Shown: positions 34,685 through 49,000, counted from the stretch's first letter. The stretch is 64,000 bases of DNA from Protoeuglena noctilucae (GCA_958009085.1 OY253673.1:992001-1056000), one strand, 5' to 3'. A program made the numbers and translations. Notes: a model not told the origin generated them from the sequence alone.

Positions 34685-36413
34685 TCAGACGTTTTCCCAC
34701 GTGGGCATATGGCACTTGATAGTCCGGGTCGCCTCCTTCCCCAGCGCTGTTTCCAGGTCCCGCAGCATCTCCTCCACCAGCTCCCCCATCGCCCACACCC
34801 GCACGCCCCGCCTCCCATGGTCCCGCACCCGGACGATGGGCTTTGCCGTCGCTGGCCGCCCCTCCACGCCCCGCTCCCGCACCGGAGCTGCCACCCTGTC
34901 CACACCCCTCCCGCACGTGCGGCAGGTCCGGCTGCCCCACTCGGGGGGTTTACCATGCGCCGTCCCGCTTCCCGTGGGCGGCAGGCACCCTCGAGGCGGC
35001 ACATCCACGCGGGCCTGGCTGGGCCGGAAGAGCGCCTGCGGGATGACGAGTCTCCGTTGTACTACACAGGGTGGGCAGGGTGGCAGGCATGGCCGCACCC
35101 AGCCAGCGATTTTCCACCATGCCTCACCAGCACCGGCACGAGCCACTTGACCTTGGAGAGCACCGCACGCCCCACTTCAACTCCCTTGGCGCCCCCTCCT
35201 GCTGTCAGCGTCGCCACTTGGCCCAGGAAGTGCCGCAGGATGTGGCAGGCAAGGGCCACGAACCGCGGCTCGAACGTGTTGAGCATCAGTCGCACTGACG
35301 ACATCAGAGGGTCCACCAAGGAGGCCAGGACACCGCGCCGGGCGGCGGCCTCCACCACCTGCTCCGTGGCACGCACGGCCAGGAACCGGTAGGGCTCGTG
35401 CTGCTCGCGGCACCCGTCCACCAGCGCGGGGAAGAGGTCAAACATCATGGCGGGCGGCATGGAGAGGGGCGTGAGGGGCACCCCCTTCTCCACCTCCCCC
35501 TTCCACCGAATGTCCAGGGGGCGGGGCTCTGGGCCGCGCCGTCGCCGCCGGCTGCACGGGCAGTAAGGTGTTACCAATTACCACACATCTGCTTCCGTCT
35601 CATTGCATGCAAGTGTCGTGCACCGCTCCTCGCCTGGGCATCCTTGTCCCTTCATACGGCGCCGTGCGGGGCCGGCCCTCCACCTCTTCGCCGTCCTCAA
35701 ACACCGCGTCGCTCTCCTTGATCTCCACCGGCAGCAACCCCGCCTCGTACAGCCCCGCGAAGTGCGGGTTCACCAGACCCAAGTTCTCCAGGCGATTGTG
35801 CACCGTGTACGGGCGCCACTTGGGGTTCCCCACCTTACTGGGATCGTGCAGACCCCTGGAGGGGCGAAGCAGAGAGGCCGCGGGTGCAGGAGGCAGGCTG
35901 TGGGGCTGAGCTGCGGCTTATTGTCCCAGCAGCGCTGGCTCACCGGCAGCACGTGCACCAGCGCTCGGCCCGGCGGACCTCATCCGGCACCAGCGCGCCG
36001 TCACGGTTGCCCACGCCGATCGGCGTGGCCCCCAGCACCTGCGCCGCCCCCCGCTGCTCCGCCAATGCCACCATGTGCCGCCCCCGCGCCTCCGCGGGGC
36101 CGAGCATCTCTCGCTGGCCCCCATCCACGATGGCCTGCACCCGATCGTCGAACTCGCGCCGTGCGACCAGGTCGGCCACCAGCGCGTGCCTCCGGTCCGC
36201 CAGCCCACGGAGCAGGGCGCCATGTGCACGGTCCGCCTGGTCCCGGCGCACGTCCCTGGCATGCGTCGGGCCCCGCACGCGGCGGTCCCCTGGACCTTGC
36301 AACGCTTGGCGGGAGCTTGTGGCTGGGCCAGGCCCAGCAAGGGGCGCTCCATCCACGGGGGCCGGGCGCGTGATGGCGGCTCGACGCCGTTGCAGGAGTG
36401 GGTCGTCCGTCAC
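34685..36413 (-). CDS. PACRG (ParcG) domain protein
   Basis: Relative of Parkin co-regulated gene product, an inner-junction protein of axonemal doublet microtubules. The ParcG domain is seen as HFAGLYEAGLLPVEI (family F-x-x-x-Y-x-x-G-x-L-P), IRWKGEVEKG, PLSMPPAMMFDLFPALVDG (family L-P-x-F-F-D-G-L), YRFLAVRATEQVVEAA, SVRLMLNTFEPRFVALACH, GVEVGRAVL, and the last exon AMGELVEEMLRDLE to IKCHMPTWENV. Upstream exons add an N-terminal region of about 150 residues with AATP-type loops and NPKWRPYTVHNRLENLGL directly before the domain. The stop is at 34685. The exon at about 35945-36413 lacks a good ATG at its 5' end, so the true start lies further upstream or in another exon. Its presence suggests a retained or reused ciliary gene in what seems to be a coccoid lineage. 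Confidence 0.78.
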
Positions 36414-37041
36414 GCGCGCTGGTCCTCCGCTGGACGTCCCTGGGGATGCCCGAGCCGAGGAGCCCGCAAGTCGCGATAGCGTCCCGACAATGATGCCAGC
36501 GCAGAGAAGGTGCTAGCGCATGGCTACGGCTGGGAGGCCAGGCACGCATGCCACCTGCAGGGCCGCTGTTCTTGTCGCGGCCTTGCTCCCGCGCCTTCCC
36601 ATCCCGCCTATCAACTGCTAATCTCTTTGCAATTTCCATGGAAAAACGTCATGTGAAACAACTTGAAAGCTTAGTCCAGAGACGAGGATTTGCAAATGGA
36701 CGGCCAGTAACCCTTCGCATGCGCAGCCTTGGCAGGGCAAGGGTACGCTTTCGCAAGACATGGGGGCGCGCCCGACGCCGGGGCTCTCTTCCGAGCACTG
36801 GCGCCCTTCTCGCGCCTCCGTCTGACGCCAGTGTCTTCGGCGCCCTCAAACAGCGAAATTCAATCACAATCAAGCCACGACTTGCACTCTAAACCAGATA
36901 GCGACAGGCCCAGGGCAGCTGCGGCGAACATGCTCTGCGTGGCCAAGGGCGGGCCGTACACGTGACGGCGGGACCCGGCCGCTTTGGCGTCGGTAGACGC
37001 TGGCCCTGCCGGGCCTTTGCACCGCGAGGTTAAGGACAAGG
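36414..37041. promoter_or_regulatory. Divergent region between PACRG and TRA1
   Basis: No exon is supported in this 628-base stretch, though the unplaced first exon of the PACRG gene may lie here. An A/T-richer patch covers about 36590-36720 and 36850-36900. It must carry the TRA1 promoter. Confidence 0.4.
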
Positions 37042-40000
37042 ATGACGAGCGAAAATTACATGGAGGTGTTCCAGGACGCCGCAAATGAGCTCAGCAGCCC
37101 GGACGTGGGTGAGGCCCTTGGCGAACTTTCGCCGCCCCGCCTCCCGCCGCCGGACGCCGGCCACATGTGGCTGCGCCGCGCTCGATCTCCGCCTTGGTCC
37201 ACTGGCTCCCGTTAAAGCCCCGCGAGACGCCCGGCCGTGGCCTGACGGGGACGCCGCTCCCGCCAAGCACTGCCACGCCGGCCCGAGACGCGATGCCCGC
37301 GCAGCGAAGGCCCGATCCTGCGCTTCGTTACATAACGTTTCTGATCCGAGGTTGTGCGCCCGCTCTTACTCCCTCGTGGCCGCGCGCGGACGCGTCGTGC
37401 ATCCCGCGTGCGGCGCAGATTCCGCCTGCGCCGCGTCCCCGCATTCGACTGCCCTCCGCGGCCCCTCAATGAGCCCCACTTGTCTGCTCTGTGCACAGAT
37501 GCCGAGGGCGTGGCCCGCAAGCTGGAGGCGGCGACACTGGTGAAGGAAAAGTTTGAGGCGTTCTTTGCGGGCGAAGTGGCCAACTTCCTCAAGCTCCTGC
37601 TGAGCCCGCTGTGCCAGGTCCTCCTCACGGTCCCCGCCGAGCACGACATGGGCGACCGGCACCGCCTCCGCGGCACCGTGCTGTCCATCCTGCACCGCAT
37701 CCCCACCAATGAGGCGCTCAAGCCCCACGCGGCGCGCATGCAGGAGGTGTGCCTGCAGACGCTGCGCGAGGACAACGAGGAGAACGCCATCGTTGCCATC
37801 CACATGCTCTTCGACCTCCACAAGAACTTCCGCCCAGACCTGAGCGCCCAGGCCCGCGACTTTCTCGAGGTCGTGCGGCTCTTCTATGACGGCTTCCCGC
37901 CCAACGCCGCGGGGTACTTTGGGGCGGAGGGGGTCCCGCCGGAGATGCTCAGGCAAGGAAGGGCACTGAGGTGCTCGACGCGCGCAGTGGAGTTCAGTGC
38001 AAACACGGGCAGAGGGTGGAGAGTGCCTCGCACTGCCTTCCTCTGACGTCGCCCCCTCGCTCTCGCAGGCCCGAGTGCATTCCCGCCACGCGCTCCTTCC
38101 AGCTGGTGGTGGAGACGCCCCTCATCATCATGTTCCTCTGCCAGGTTTACAAGCAGCCCCTGGTGGACCAGCTGCGGGGCCTCGTGCCCCTCATGATACG
38201 CGCCGCCACGTGCAACCACAACCTGCCCAAGGCGAGCTAGCCGGGCGGGCGGGGCGGGTTGGGTGGGTCGACCCAAGCAGTGGCTCTAGCCCTGGACGTG
38301 CAGCCTTCGACTCTCCTCGCCCCCACCCTTCCCCCAGACGGCCCCCCCGGCTTTGCTCAAGATCCTGGGGGACTTCAAGTGGGCCCAGATCAAGACGATC
38401 CAGTTCCTGACGTATCTCGTCAAGGACTTCACGGCGGAGATCGTCCCGCAGCGCAACGCCATCTGCGACGCGACCGCGGGGCTGCTGTGCACGGCGCCCG
38501 ACACGCACGCGGTGCGGAAGGAGCTGCTGGTGACGACGCGGCACATGATCCAGAGCAAGGAGCTGCAGGAGGGGTTCTACCCGCACCTGGCGGTCTTCCT
38601 GGTGGACGGCAACCTGGTGGGCCGGCAGACGCTGACGTCCGAGCAGCTGCGCCCGATGGCGTACTCGCTTCTGGCCGAGCTGGTGCACCACATGCGGGAG
38701 ACGCTGACCGCGGCGCAGCTGGCGGACGTCGTGCACCTCTTCTGCTGCCTCCTCCACGACCCCTCCATCCCCCCCAGCATCGCCACCACCTGTGTCAGGC
38801 GAGTGTCAGGGGGCGACAAGGCGTGGAGACCACGGGAGCGTGCAATGGGAGAGATATCCATGTGGCAGGAAGCTTTCTCATCTCCGCACACAGGCACGGA
38901 CCATCTACCACTCCCTCTGTCCCCCCAGGCTGCTCCTCAACCTGGTGCAGACCATCTTCCACTCCCTCTCCCCCCCAGGCTTCTTCTCAACTTGTTGTAG
39001 ACCATCTACCACTCCCTCTTCCCCCCCAGGCTGCTCCTCAACCTGGTGCAGACCATCTACCACCGCCGGGCCCAGGCGACCCCCGAGGACCGCGCCCTGG
39101 GCCGCCACCTGCTGATGAAGATCCTCAACTGCTACGCCACGGTGCTGCCGGCGATGGCGCGGGGCACGCACGACCTGCTGGAGGAGGTGCGGGTGGAGCG
39201 CAACCACCGCAACGCCGTGCGGGACATGCTGCTGGAGGGCACGGGGCAGCGGGGGGAGGGGGATGACGGGGAGGGGGGCGTGGGTGGCAGGGGGGGAAGG
39301 AAGAGCGAGGTGGAGGGGGAGGGTGGCGAGGGAGGGGACAGCGCGGGGCGGGAGGGGGGCGACGGGGCAGACGGGGACGGCGGGTCGGTCAAGGCGAGGC
39401 ATGGGGGATGACTGGGCACATGACATGGACACGCGTGGTGGATGTCTCTGTTACCAATTACATCCGCCGTGTTCCTCTGTCTCGCAGACGCCCCGCAGGA
39501 GTGCCCGGGGCGAGGACCTGATGGGTGCGGGGTCGGAGGGGGGCGTGGAGCGAGGGAGCGGACCCATGTCTGAGGTGGACAGCGAGCGGGGCGACGGTGG
39601 CAAGAGCACGGGGGATCGCGACAGGGAGAAAGAGAAGGAGAAGGGCGCTCGCGTGGAGGGCCAAGTGCTGCTGCACATGCTTCCCCAGACGGACAAGCTG
39701 CGGGAGCTGAACGACCGCAAGCACATGCTCTACATGCTGCTCACGTGCATGAAGACGCTGCTGTTCGGGGTGACCAACTACGACCGGCAGCCGCACCACC
39801 GGGGGGAGGCCAGGGGAGAGACGGGGGGGGCGCGCACGGGGCAGGGGGAGGGGGAGGTCAACAGCGGCCAAGCGGGGGCGCCTCAGGCCAAGGCGAGCGC
39901 TGACACTTGTCATACACGCCGCTGTGTGCCTGGCTGGGCAAGGGGCGGCTTAGCATGCATGGCTTTGCAAGCAGTATTCACATGCCCACTCCCTCTACCA

Positions 40001-43000
40001 CCCCGCAGCCCGCGCTGTCCGAGGGTATCACCCCCGAGGAGGTGCGGCTGGTGAGCCAGGTGCTTCTGTCGGGGATGGAGGCGTGCGCGCTGTACTGGGA
40101 GACGGAGGTCAAGCCCGAGGCCCAGGGGGTCTACTACCTCATGGCGGAGATGCTGTCGGGTAAGTGGCACTGTGGGGGTGCACTGTGGTGATGGCATGGG
40201 TGCTATGCAGTGCGGGTGCGCTTGGCACGTGTACTAGCATTGCTGGGTGACCACGCTCTCAAAGACCTCAGCTCCACCGCTGCCCTGCACCCGCTCCCTC
40301 GCCACCCATCCCATCTATCTGTGCCCTGGTTGCCCCCACATCAACCCACCCATACCACCCCTCCCCCCCCCCAGTTTTGGAGCGCCGCGAGCTGCACCTG
40401 TGCCTGGTCCCCCACATGGAGGCCTTCGTGTCCCTGCTGTCCCGCTCCGACCACCTCCTCCACATCGTCGTGCACCTCCTCATGAGCGAGAACGCCAACC
40501 AGACGGCCCAGGCGTTCACCGACGTCCTCGCCGGCTACCTCTTCAACGAGAAACTGGCGGCATTGGACGACGTGGCATCGCGGGACGGAGCGCTGGTGCT
40601 GCGGCTCTTCCAGATGCTCTTCGGCGCCCTCACCAAGCACCCCGCGCAGCTGCGGGGGGCCCTGCAGCCCCGCATCTGCGCCCTCGTCGACCGCTGCCTG
40701 CACCACATGGCGTCCAACCCCTCCCCCATGGGCTACGTCCAGGTGTTGAGGGCCGTATTCCGCGCGCTCCAGGGCGGCCGCAACGTCGCGCACCTCAAGC
40801 CCATGTTCGCCACCTTCCTCCCCGCCCTCGAGGGCACCATCCGGCGCCTCTCCGCACTCCTCGCCGGGCCCTGCCGCCGCGTGCCCCGCGCCAGCGTGGT
40901 CGAGCTGCTGCTCATGCTGCCCGCGGAGCTGTCGGACCAGCTGGAGCATTTGCGGCACCTGGTGCGGCCGCTGCTGCTGGCGCTGCGGAGCACGGAGGAC
41001 CACGTGCTGTCGTTGGGGCTCAAGACGCTCGAGTTCTGGATCGACAACCTCAACCCGGAGTTCCTGGAGATGACTATGGGCGACCACCAGCGGGCCATCC
41101 TGGCCGCGCTGTGGGACCAGCTGCGCCCGGGGCAGATCGGGTTCTCGGCCAAGGCCCTGCAGATCCTCGGGAAGCTCGGGGGGCGCAACCGCAGAGTGCC
41201 GAGGGTGAGGGGCGGGGGGAGGGCGTTGGTGTGACTGTTGATGACGAGTGCCTGATAGTTAGGGGCGCCTGCTGCAGGACCATGTGGAGCGGTCGGTGTG
41301 CCTGTTGATGAGTCCCTTTGCCATGCAAACAGCCCCATGACATCCACTCCCCTCCCCGCAGGAGGTGCGCGACTTGGAGTTCCGGGACCTCCCCGAGCAC
41401 GGCATGCGCATCATCCTCACATTCGAGCCCTCCACGCCCTTCCTCATGCCCGTCGACAAGTGCGTGCGGTTCGCGCGGTCCGCCATCCGCAACGAGCCCC
41501 TCCCCGCGCGCGTCCCTGCGCCCGCCTCGTCCGACCGGGGGTCGCAGCAGGCGTCGCAGCGCAAGCCCCCCGAGCGCTCGCTCCACAACCGCACTGAGGC
41601 GGCCAAGTTCATCCGCATGACCCTCGTGCGGTCCACCAACCTCCGCGACCCCGCGGACAGCGCCCTCGCGTGCGCCACGCCCGAGGACAAGGTCAAGGAG
41701 GCGCTGCTGGGGCCGCACGGGAAGCCACGGGTGCCGCCCCTGCCCATGCCGGCCCAGCGCCAGGGCATCCCCAAGACCAAGGTGGGCCATGGGGGCGGCC
41801 AGGGTAGCAGGCGAATGGTGGACGCGGTCTTGGGCCCTGCATGGCTGAGAGTCGTGACGAAGCGGCCGAGCTGAGCCGTGGGCTGCGGGGGGTTAGCTGG
41901 TGGTGTCTGCGCACTCGAGTAAAAACCCCAAGAATCGAGTTCATGCCTGCGCCTGCACCTGTACTTGCAGGTCCAGTACGAGTCGGAGAAGGACGTCTTG
42001 CGGATCGCGCTGACGGCTGCGCTCGAGGCGGCGGCCGACGCGGAGCTCTGCTGGCACGAGATGAAGGCGTCGGGGGCGGAGGGTGCGGGCGCGAATGCGG
42101 AGGCGGGGTCGGACGAGCAGTCTCGGCGCAGCACCGGCCCCGGGGCGCGTGACTTGTCCCAGGCGCCCTCGCGGCAGTTCGCGGGGGGGCTGGTGCGCCA
42201 CGCGGCGCTGCTGATGGCCGCGGGCGCGACGACCGTGGCGCTCCCCACCTCGACGGACCTGGACAACGGCATCGACGCCGAGGTGCACCACCAGAGCTAC
42301 CGCCAGCTGAGCCCGGCGCTGGTGGTGGACGCGCTGGCGGCGCTGCTGACGGACTCGGAGGAGCGGCGCGAGTACGCAACGACAGCACTGCAGCAGCTCC
42401 TGCGCACGGTGCTGGTGGTCGTGGAGGAGCAGCGGCGCCTGGGGAGGCCCATGGCCGCGCACGAGTCGGAGTTCCCGCCGGGCGGCAAGGACGCGGCCGG
42501 TCTGCCCGCGCTGCCGCCCGTCCCCGCGGGCGTCCAGGACGTGGTCGACCGCGTCACGCACCTGTGCTACTCCCAGGACCCCGCCGCTGCCGTGGCGTGC
42601 GTGGAGGCGCTGGCGGCCGTGTGCCGCACGCTGCCCCGGGAGTTCCTGGAGGTGCTGGCCGTGCCGATGCTGCGGGCCATGATGGCGGTGCTCGACCGGT
42701 GCCCGGGGGACGGCACTGTCGAGGAGATTGGCAGGCGAGGCGGGGTCTTGGTATGGGTGCGGGTGGTGCTGTGAGGACGAGTCCTACTGGTGGTTGCGCT
42801 GTGGTTGCAGTTGCGAACGCGACCCGCTGCTCTGTTCTGATCTCGCAGGAAGGCCGTGCGCGTGCTCATGCGGCGGTGCGCGGGCGTGGAGGCGTGGCAG
42901 CGGGAGCCGCTCACCGAGGCCGAGGCCATCCCCGCGTGCATGCGCGGCGACGACGCTGCCGGGAACCACAAGGCCCCGCAGTCCAGGCCCTCGCGCCGCG

Positions 43001-46000
43001 TCAGCATCGCAGGTGCGACACGCGTGCCGCTGCTCTTAGCCACGCCCTTCCCTCCTGCTGCCCACCGCCTGTGCCAGGCCAGTCACGCCCCTCTTTCCGC
43101 ACCCACCCCACCCCCTCCCCTCCCGCAGGCGACCAGCCCGACGTGGCAGACGCGGAGGACGAGCGCGGCATGTCAGAGGCCGCCATGGCGCACCTTGTGT
43201 CCTTTCTGGCCTGCACCGCCGTGCCCACGCCCCTCTCCCAGTGCCTGGTCGCCGACCGGCAGCGCCAGTGCGCCCAGGACCTCCTCGTCAGCCTCGCCCG
43301 GGGGCACGGGTGCTCGGTCGAGACCCTCCTGGACAGCGCAGGTGCCCTCTTTGTCGACAAGGCAGAGGCCCGCGTGGGGGAGCCAAGCTCACACACCCCG
43401 TCCCCGCCGCTCCATCTTCTCGACCGCCTCCTCGGCGCCCGCCTCGCCTCGCGGTACCTCGCGTCCCAGGCGGGCCTGGTGTCCACCGCCGCCTTCGCCC
43501 TCGCATGCGAGCCGCCGCTCCTGGACCCACGCGGCGCTTTGCCCGAGGTCGAGGGCGCGGCGCAGGGCGGCGATGCGGGGGATGGGGAGAGCCGGGGCGG
43601 CGCGGCGGCCGTGTCCGCCCCGGTGTCGCGGCAGGCGGAGTCCCTGGCGGAGCTGTGCCTGGACGCGCTTGCGCTGCTCGAGGGCAAGGCGCCCGAGGTG
43701 ACCGCGAAGATGGACGGGCTGGCGGACCGCGACCGGCACCTCGGCCGCCTGCGGGTGGCCTCCCTGGAGCTCATGGGGGTGCTGGCGGGGCTGCGGGACA
43801 GCGAGCGGCTGGAGCCGGTGCTGCGTCGTCTGGACTCTGCCACGGCCTGGGGCGACTGGCCCGAGGCGGAGGAGGGGTCGCACGCCCCCGTGAAGCGCCG
43901 CATGGTCATGGCGCTGTTCCGGGCCCTGTCCGCGGACCAGCCCCTGGAGGTTGCAGCCGCCCGCCGCGCTTTGCTCCGGCTCAACGTGGCCGCCCTGCCC
44001 AAGACACTGGTGAGGGGGTGGGGGGGGTGACGATGCTGAGCTGCACCACAGCTGTGCTGCTCCACTGTTGTACTGGTCCACTGCTGTGCAGCTCCACACC
44101 TGTGCCGCTTCACTACCCCACGGCTGTGTTGCTGTGCTGGCTGCTTCACTACCCTGCCTATCTTCCCCCCAGGTCCGCCACTCCCTCGACCCCCTGGTGT
44201 CCACCATCTCCTCCATGCACCACCTGTCCCTCCCCGTCCTCCGCGGCACGGCGCACGCCCTGGAGATCCTCGGGTCGTCCGTGGAGGCGCCCGAGCTGAC
44301 GCGCACCATCCTGGCCCACATGGAGATGTGGCTGAAGCTGGACACGCTCGTGAACCTGGACGGGAAGGCGTGGAAGGCGGGGCAGGAGGCCCAGGTCGCG
44401 GCGGCCATCCTGCACCTCTTCCCGCTCCTGCCCCCGTCGGCTGAGGGAGCTGGGGCGTACCTCATCTCCTCCAAAGACCGCGTCGGCCTCATCGTCATCA
44501 CCATCCAGCTCGAGCTCGCCCTGCTCGGCGTCCCCGGCCTCGTCAGCCCCGGCCGGCTGCTCCCCACGCCCTTCCGCCTGCCCCTCATCCACTTCATCAA
44601 CAAGCACACGAGGGAGACCGTCGACTACTTCCTCGCCCCCAACCGCTTCGCCAGCAACAACAACTACTTCATCTTCACCGACATCCTCCGCGCACCCCAC
44701 GGCGCCCCTCTCCTCGACCAGCTGGCCGCCGACCCCTCGCGCCTCCTCGCCGCCACCGGCCTCGCCCCCACCGCGCCACCCGACCCCGCTGAGCCAGCCA
44801 GGGACCTGGCCCTCCGTGGACTGGAGCTCATCGCCATCATCGCGGAGCGCAGGCCCGCGTGGCTCGCGCCCGGCTCCGAGGCCCTGGCCGCCCTGCGCCA
44901 CCGCTGGGCTGCCCTTCCCGACCTGGAGCGCCAGGCCCTGCCGCACCTGCGCCAGCACGGCTCCGAGGTCCGCTGGCTCATCGCCGCCCTCTGCTCGTAC
45001 CTCTCCGCCCACCGCGACCCCCCCGTGCTGCTGGACATGGTGGCGCCCCTGCGGTCGCGACTGGAGGTCGACCTCGGCCCCCTCCGCCACTTCCTCGGCG
45101 TCACCGCCCCCGCCCTCCTCTCCCCCTCGGACGTCGCCGACGTCGTCCGCGCCTTCACCGCGCGCCTGGCCGAGCTCCACGCCGCCCTGGCCGCGAGGGG
45201 CGCACCCACCGCCCCGGGGGACGTCCCCTCGGACCTCCACGAAGCGCAGCTGTCGTTGGCCCTGGCGCTGCGGCACCTGCTGCTGCCCTGCCTGCGCCAC
45301 GCCGTGTCCGCGGGCACCCTCCGCGAGTGCCTGCCCGACCCGGTGCTCGTGCCTCTGCTGGACGTGGCGTTGGAGCGGACCCTCTACGACGGGCGGGGAG
45401 ACGGGGCGGGGGGGTCGAGGGGCGACGCGTACACGGGCGCCCCGGAGGACGGCCGCCGCGCCCTGACGTCGCCATTGGCGGAGCTGGCGGAGCAGCTGAT
45501 GGATCTGATGGCGGTGCTGATGGAGCACATGACCGGGGACCTGCACCCGCCGTGGACGCGCGAGGGGCACCGGGAGGACGGCGACGTGGCGATGTCGGGG
45601 GACGGTGATGGGGAGGAGGGGCCGCTGGGTTCCCGGGGGGACCGGCCTGGGACGAGGGACTACCGCCGGGGGTTGATCCGGCTGCCGTGGCACTTCCTGA
45701 CCACCGACCACTCCCCCGTGCGCTTCACGGCGTTCGTGACCGTGTGTCGGTTCATGAAGCACATGCCCAAGTGCCCGGGCAAGATCTACCTGCAGATCTA
45801 CATGAGCTTGATCAAGCAGTGGCAGCCGGAGGGGCGCGCCAAGATCCGCGAGGCGCTTGACATCCTCACGCCCCTCATGCCCCTGCACCCGGCCCCGGAC
45901 GAGCCGCCGACGCTCAAGTACCCGCAATGGATCCGGTGGACCAAGGTGAGTCGGAGCATATATGGTGGGGTGGATGCAGTGAAAGTGAGAGGATGAGGGA

Positions 46001-49000
46001 CGTGCAGCATATGCGCATCCACGTGCATTGAATCACCCCGTCATCCCGTCTATCCCTACCATCACTTTTGTACCCTCTATAATCCTTCAACCCGCGCCCC
46101 TTTCCCCTTCCGCGTTCTGTGTTTGTCAAACCCCTCACGACCCCTGTCCTTTCCCCTCCCCCAGCGCACGCTCATGGAGGAGGGCCACTCGCTGGGCAAC
46201 CTCGTCCACATCCTGCAGCTCATCTGCCGCCACCACCTCGTCTTCGCGCCCTGGCGCAACCAGCTCACGCCCCTCATCATCCAGGCCCTGCAGCGGCTGG
46301 GCATCCCCCAGCACTCTCCCCTGGAGTATCGCAAGCTGTCCATCGATCTCATCGAGGTGATCCTCGACTGGGAGGCGCAGGCCAAGGCGAGGGCGGCGGA
46401 GGGGGACGGGGCAGAGGCGGCGACACCCGCGGGGGCGGGGGCGGGGCAGAAGCGACCAGCGGAGGCGATGGAAGGGGGGGCGGACCCGGCCGAGCCGCCC
46501 GCGCAGCTCATGCGCGCGTCGAGCGGCGCTGCGGTGCCGGCGCCGCCCCGGGACAACGGCGCAGGGGACTCTGCGGCGGGGGCGTCGGCGGGCGGCGGTG
46601 CGTCGTCTGCGCGGGCGGCTCCCTCTGGGGCCTCGTACCACCCCGCGCTGCTGCCTGCCCAGGCTCAGTACCTGGTCAGCTACTGCCAGCGCATGGCCCT
46701 GATGATCTTCTTCACCCCCGAGGGCAAGCCCCAGCGCATCGACCGGGACCTGCTGGCCACGCACGCCCACACGCTGCGGCAGATCTCGCGCGTGCTCGAC
46801 ATTTGGCCCGAGACGCCCGTCAAGTTCGGCAACTTCCTCGAGAAACACCTCACCAACGACCTCGCGTGAGGATGGATGTGGCTCGTGCTGCGCGATACGA
46901 GCTGTGCAGTGCTGTGCGTGCAATGAGCTGTGTCCACGCCCGGTGCATCTGTGTCGACCATGCTCTGCCTGGTGTGTTTTACAAGTCACCCACCCAACCC
47001 TTCTTCCCTCTTTCTCCTCCCAGCCGCCGCATGGACCCCCCCGTGACGCTCATCACGGGCCTGGCGACGCTGCAGCGGGTGCTGGCGGTGCAGGGGTGGC
47101 GCGCCCTGGAGCCCGTCTTCGCCCCCGCCACGCTCCTCCTCAAGCACGCCCTCAACAGCACCAACGAGCGCGTGCCGGGGCTGCTGACGGCCGTGCTGCG
47201 GGAGCTGCTGAAGGGACTGGAGCCCTACGCACGGGACAACATCCCCCCGGCCGTGAGGGACTTCCTGGAGGTGCTGACCAAGGAGATGGTCAACACCATC
47301 ACGGCCACGCAGGCGAGTGACTGGCTGTTGGTAACAGCACGCATTGGGATAGGTACATCTCCCAGCCCATAGGTATATAGGCATATATATATACATATAG
47401 GCATATATATAGGCAGACCTCTCAGCACCCCACCCTGCACCCCTCCATCACACGTCAACCCCTACCCATTCCCTTGTTTCCAGGAGCACCTCCAGACGTT
47501 CATCGAGCGCCAGGGCCAGCTGGCCACGGCGGTGCGGGAGGGCAATGCGGAGGGCAAGGCCGCGGCGACCCAGGGCGTCGAGTCGGCACTCAAGCTGCTG
47601 GTCACGGGGGTGCAGGCGTCGTGCGGGGTGCTGCGCGTGATCGAGGACCTCTCGCAGCTGTCTCTGGAGCTGGTGGACCCCTTCCTGGTCCCTGCACTCA
47701 AGCTGGCCAACATGCTGGCACGCGAGCATATCCGGCCGTTTGTGGAGAACGTGGGCACGGGGCAGATCCCCTGCAAGCTCCTGCACACGGACCCCAAGGT
47801 CCCCGTGGAAAAACAACTCAAGGCGGAGGTGCGTGGGTGGGGTGGGGAATGGGCAGGGTGACGGTGGAGGTGCGGTGGATGTCATGGCGACCGTAGACTT
47901 ACTCACTCCCTCCCTCACTCTCTCACCCCTCCCTCTCCCCCTCAGTACGGCACGGCCGTGTGGCTCGTGGCCACCATCCTCCGCGTCGCCCGGCGCCGCG
48001 TCCTCCAGCCCGAGTTCTCCAACCGCAAGAAGACCTTCGTGCACACCCTCGTGCTCCTCGTCAGCGACAGCAACCGGTCCGCGCAGCACGTCCACCCCGC
48101 CCTTCTCCTCGAGTTGCTCGACGCCGTGCGATTCTGGGTCGACCAGGACGAACCCGAAGCGGGGCGGCTCAGCACCAAGGAGGTCGTCGGGTCCCTGCAG
48201 CGCCTGGCGTCGCTGGACCGCAACGGATGCATCTCCGAGGGACTCCTGCCTGCCTGGGAGCCCCGCTTCCTGCCCCTCGTGTACCGCATGTGCACCGTCA
48301 CGGAAGCCGTCGCGGGGCCCGAGGCCCCCGCCCTCCGCGCGGACGCCTTCAACAAAGTGGAGCGCATCTTCCTGTGCGGGCTCAAGGCCCGGGACCCCGC
48401 CCTGCGCGCCCGCTTCCTCGCCTTGTACACGGACGCCATCCCCCGCAACATCCACCAGCGCCTCAAGTTTTGCGTGGAGTCCCAGGACTGGGAGGCACTG
48501 GCGGGGACCTTCTGGCTGCAGCACGCGGTGGCCATCCACCTCGACATCGTTCGCACGGAGGGGGCGCTGTACATCGCGCCCAACTCGAGCGTGTTCCCCC
48601 CTCTCCTGGCCGGCACGCGGCCTCTGGTGTTCCCGCATAAGTCACGGGGGGCTGGGGGTGGGGGTGGGGCTGCGGGTGGGAGCGGCGCGAGGGGTGAGGG
48701 CGAGGCAAAGGACCCCGGGGGGACCCAGGGCGGCGCGGACGGCGCAGGGAAGTCGGCGGGGAGTGGGCAGGGAGCGGGGCAGGGTGCGGGGGAGGGTGGG
48801 GGTGCGAGGGGTGGGGAGGCGGGGCCTGTGACGGAGGAAGACCGCAAACCGGAGGCCATGGAAGTGGACGGGGAGGGACAGGTGAGGGCGGGGGGGTGGA
48901 GATGGCTTAACCAAAGCGGGGCGGTGTGTGCGTGCGTGCGTGTGGGGGCTGCGGCTGTGGTATGAGTAGGGGTTTTGTGATCTGTGTGGTGCGTGCCGGA

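Noticed and set aside
44158-45927. 589-residue minus-strand frame inside TRA1
   Set aside because: Pure shadow of a long TRA1 exon that matches the TRRAP family throughout.
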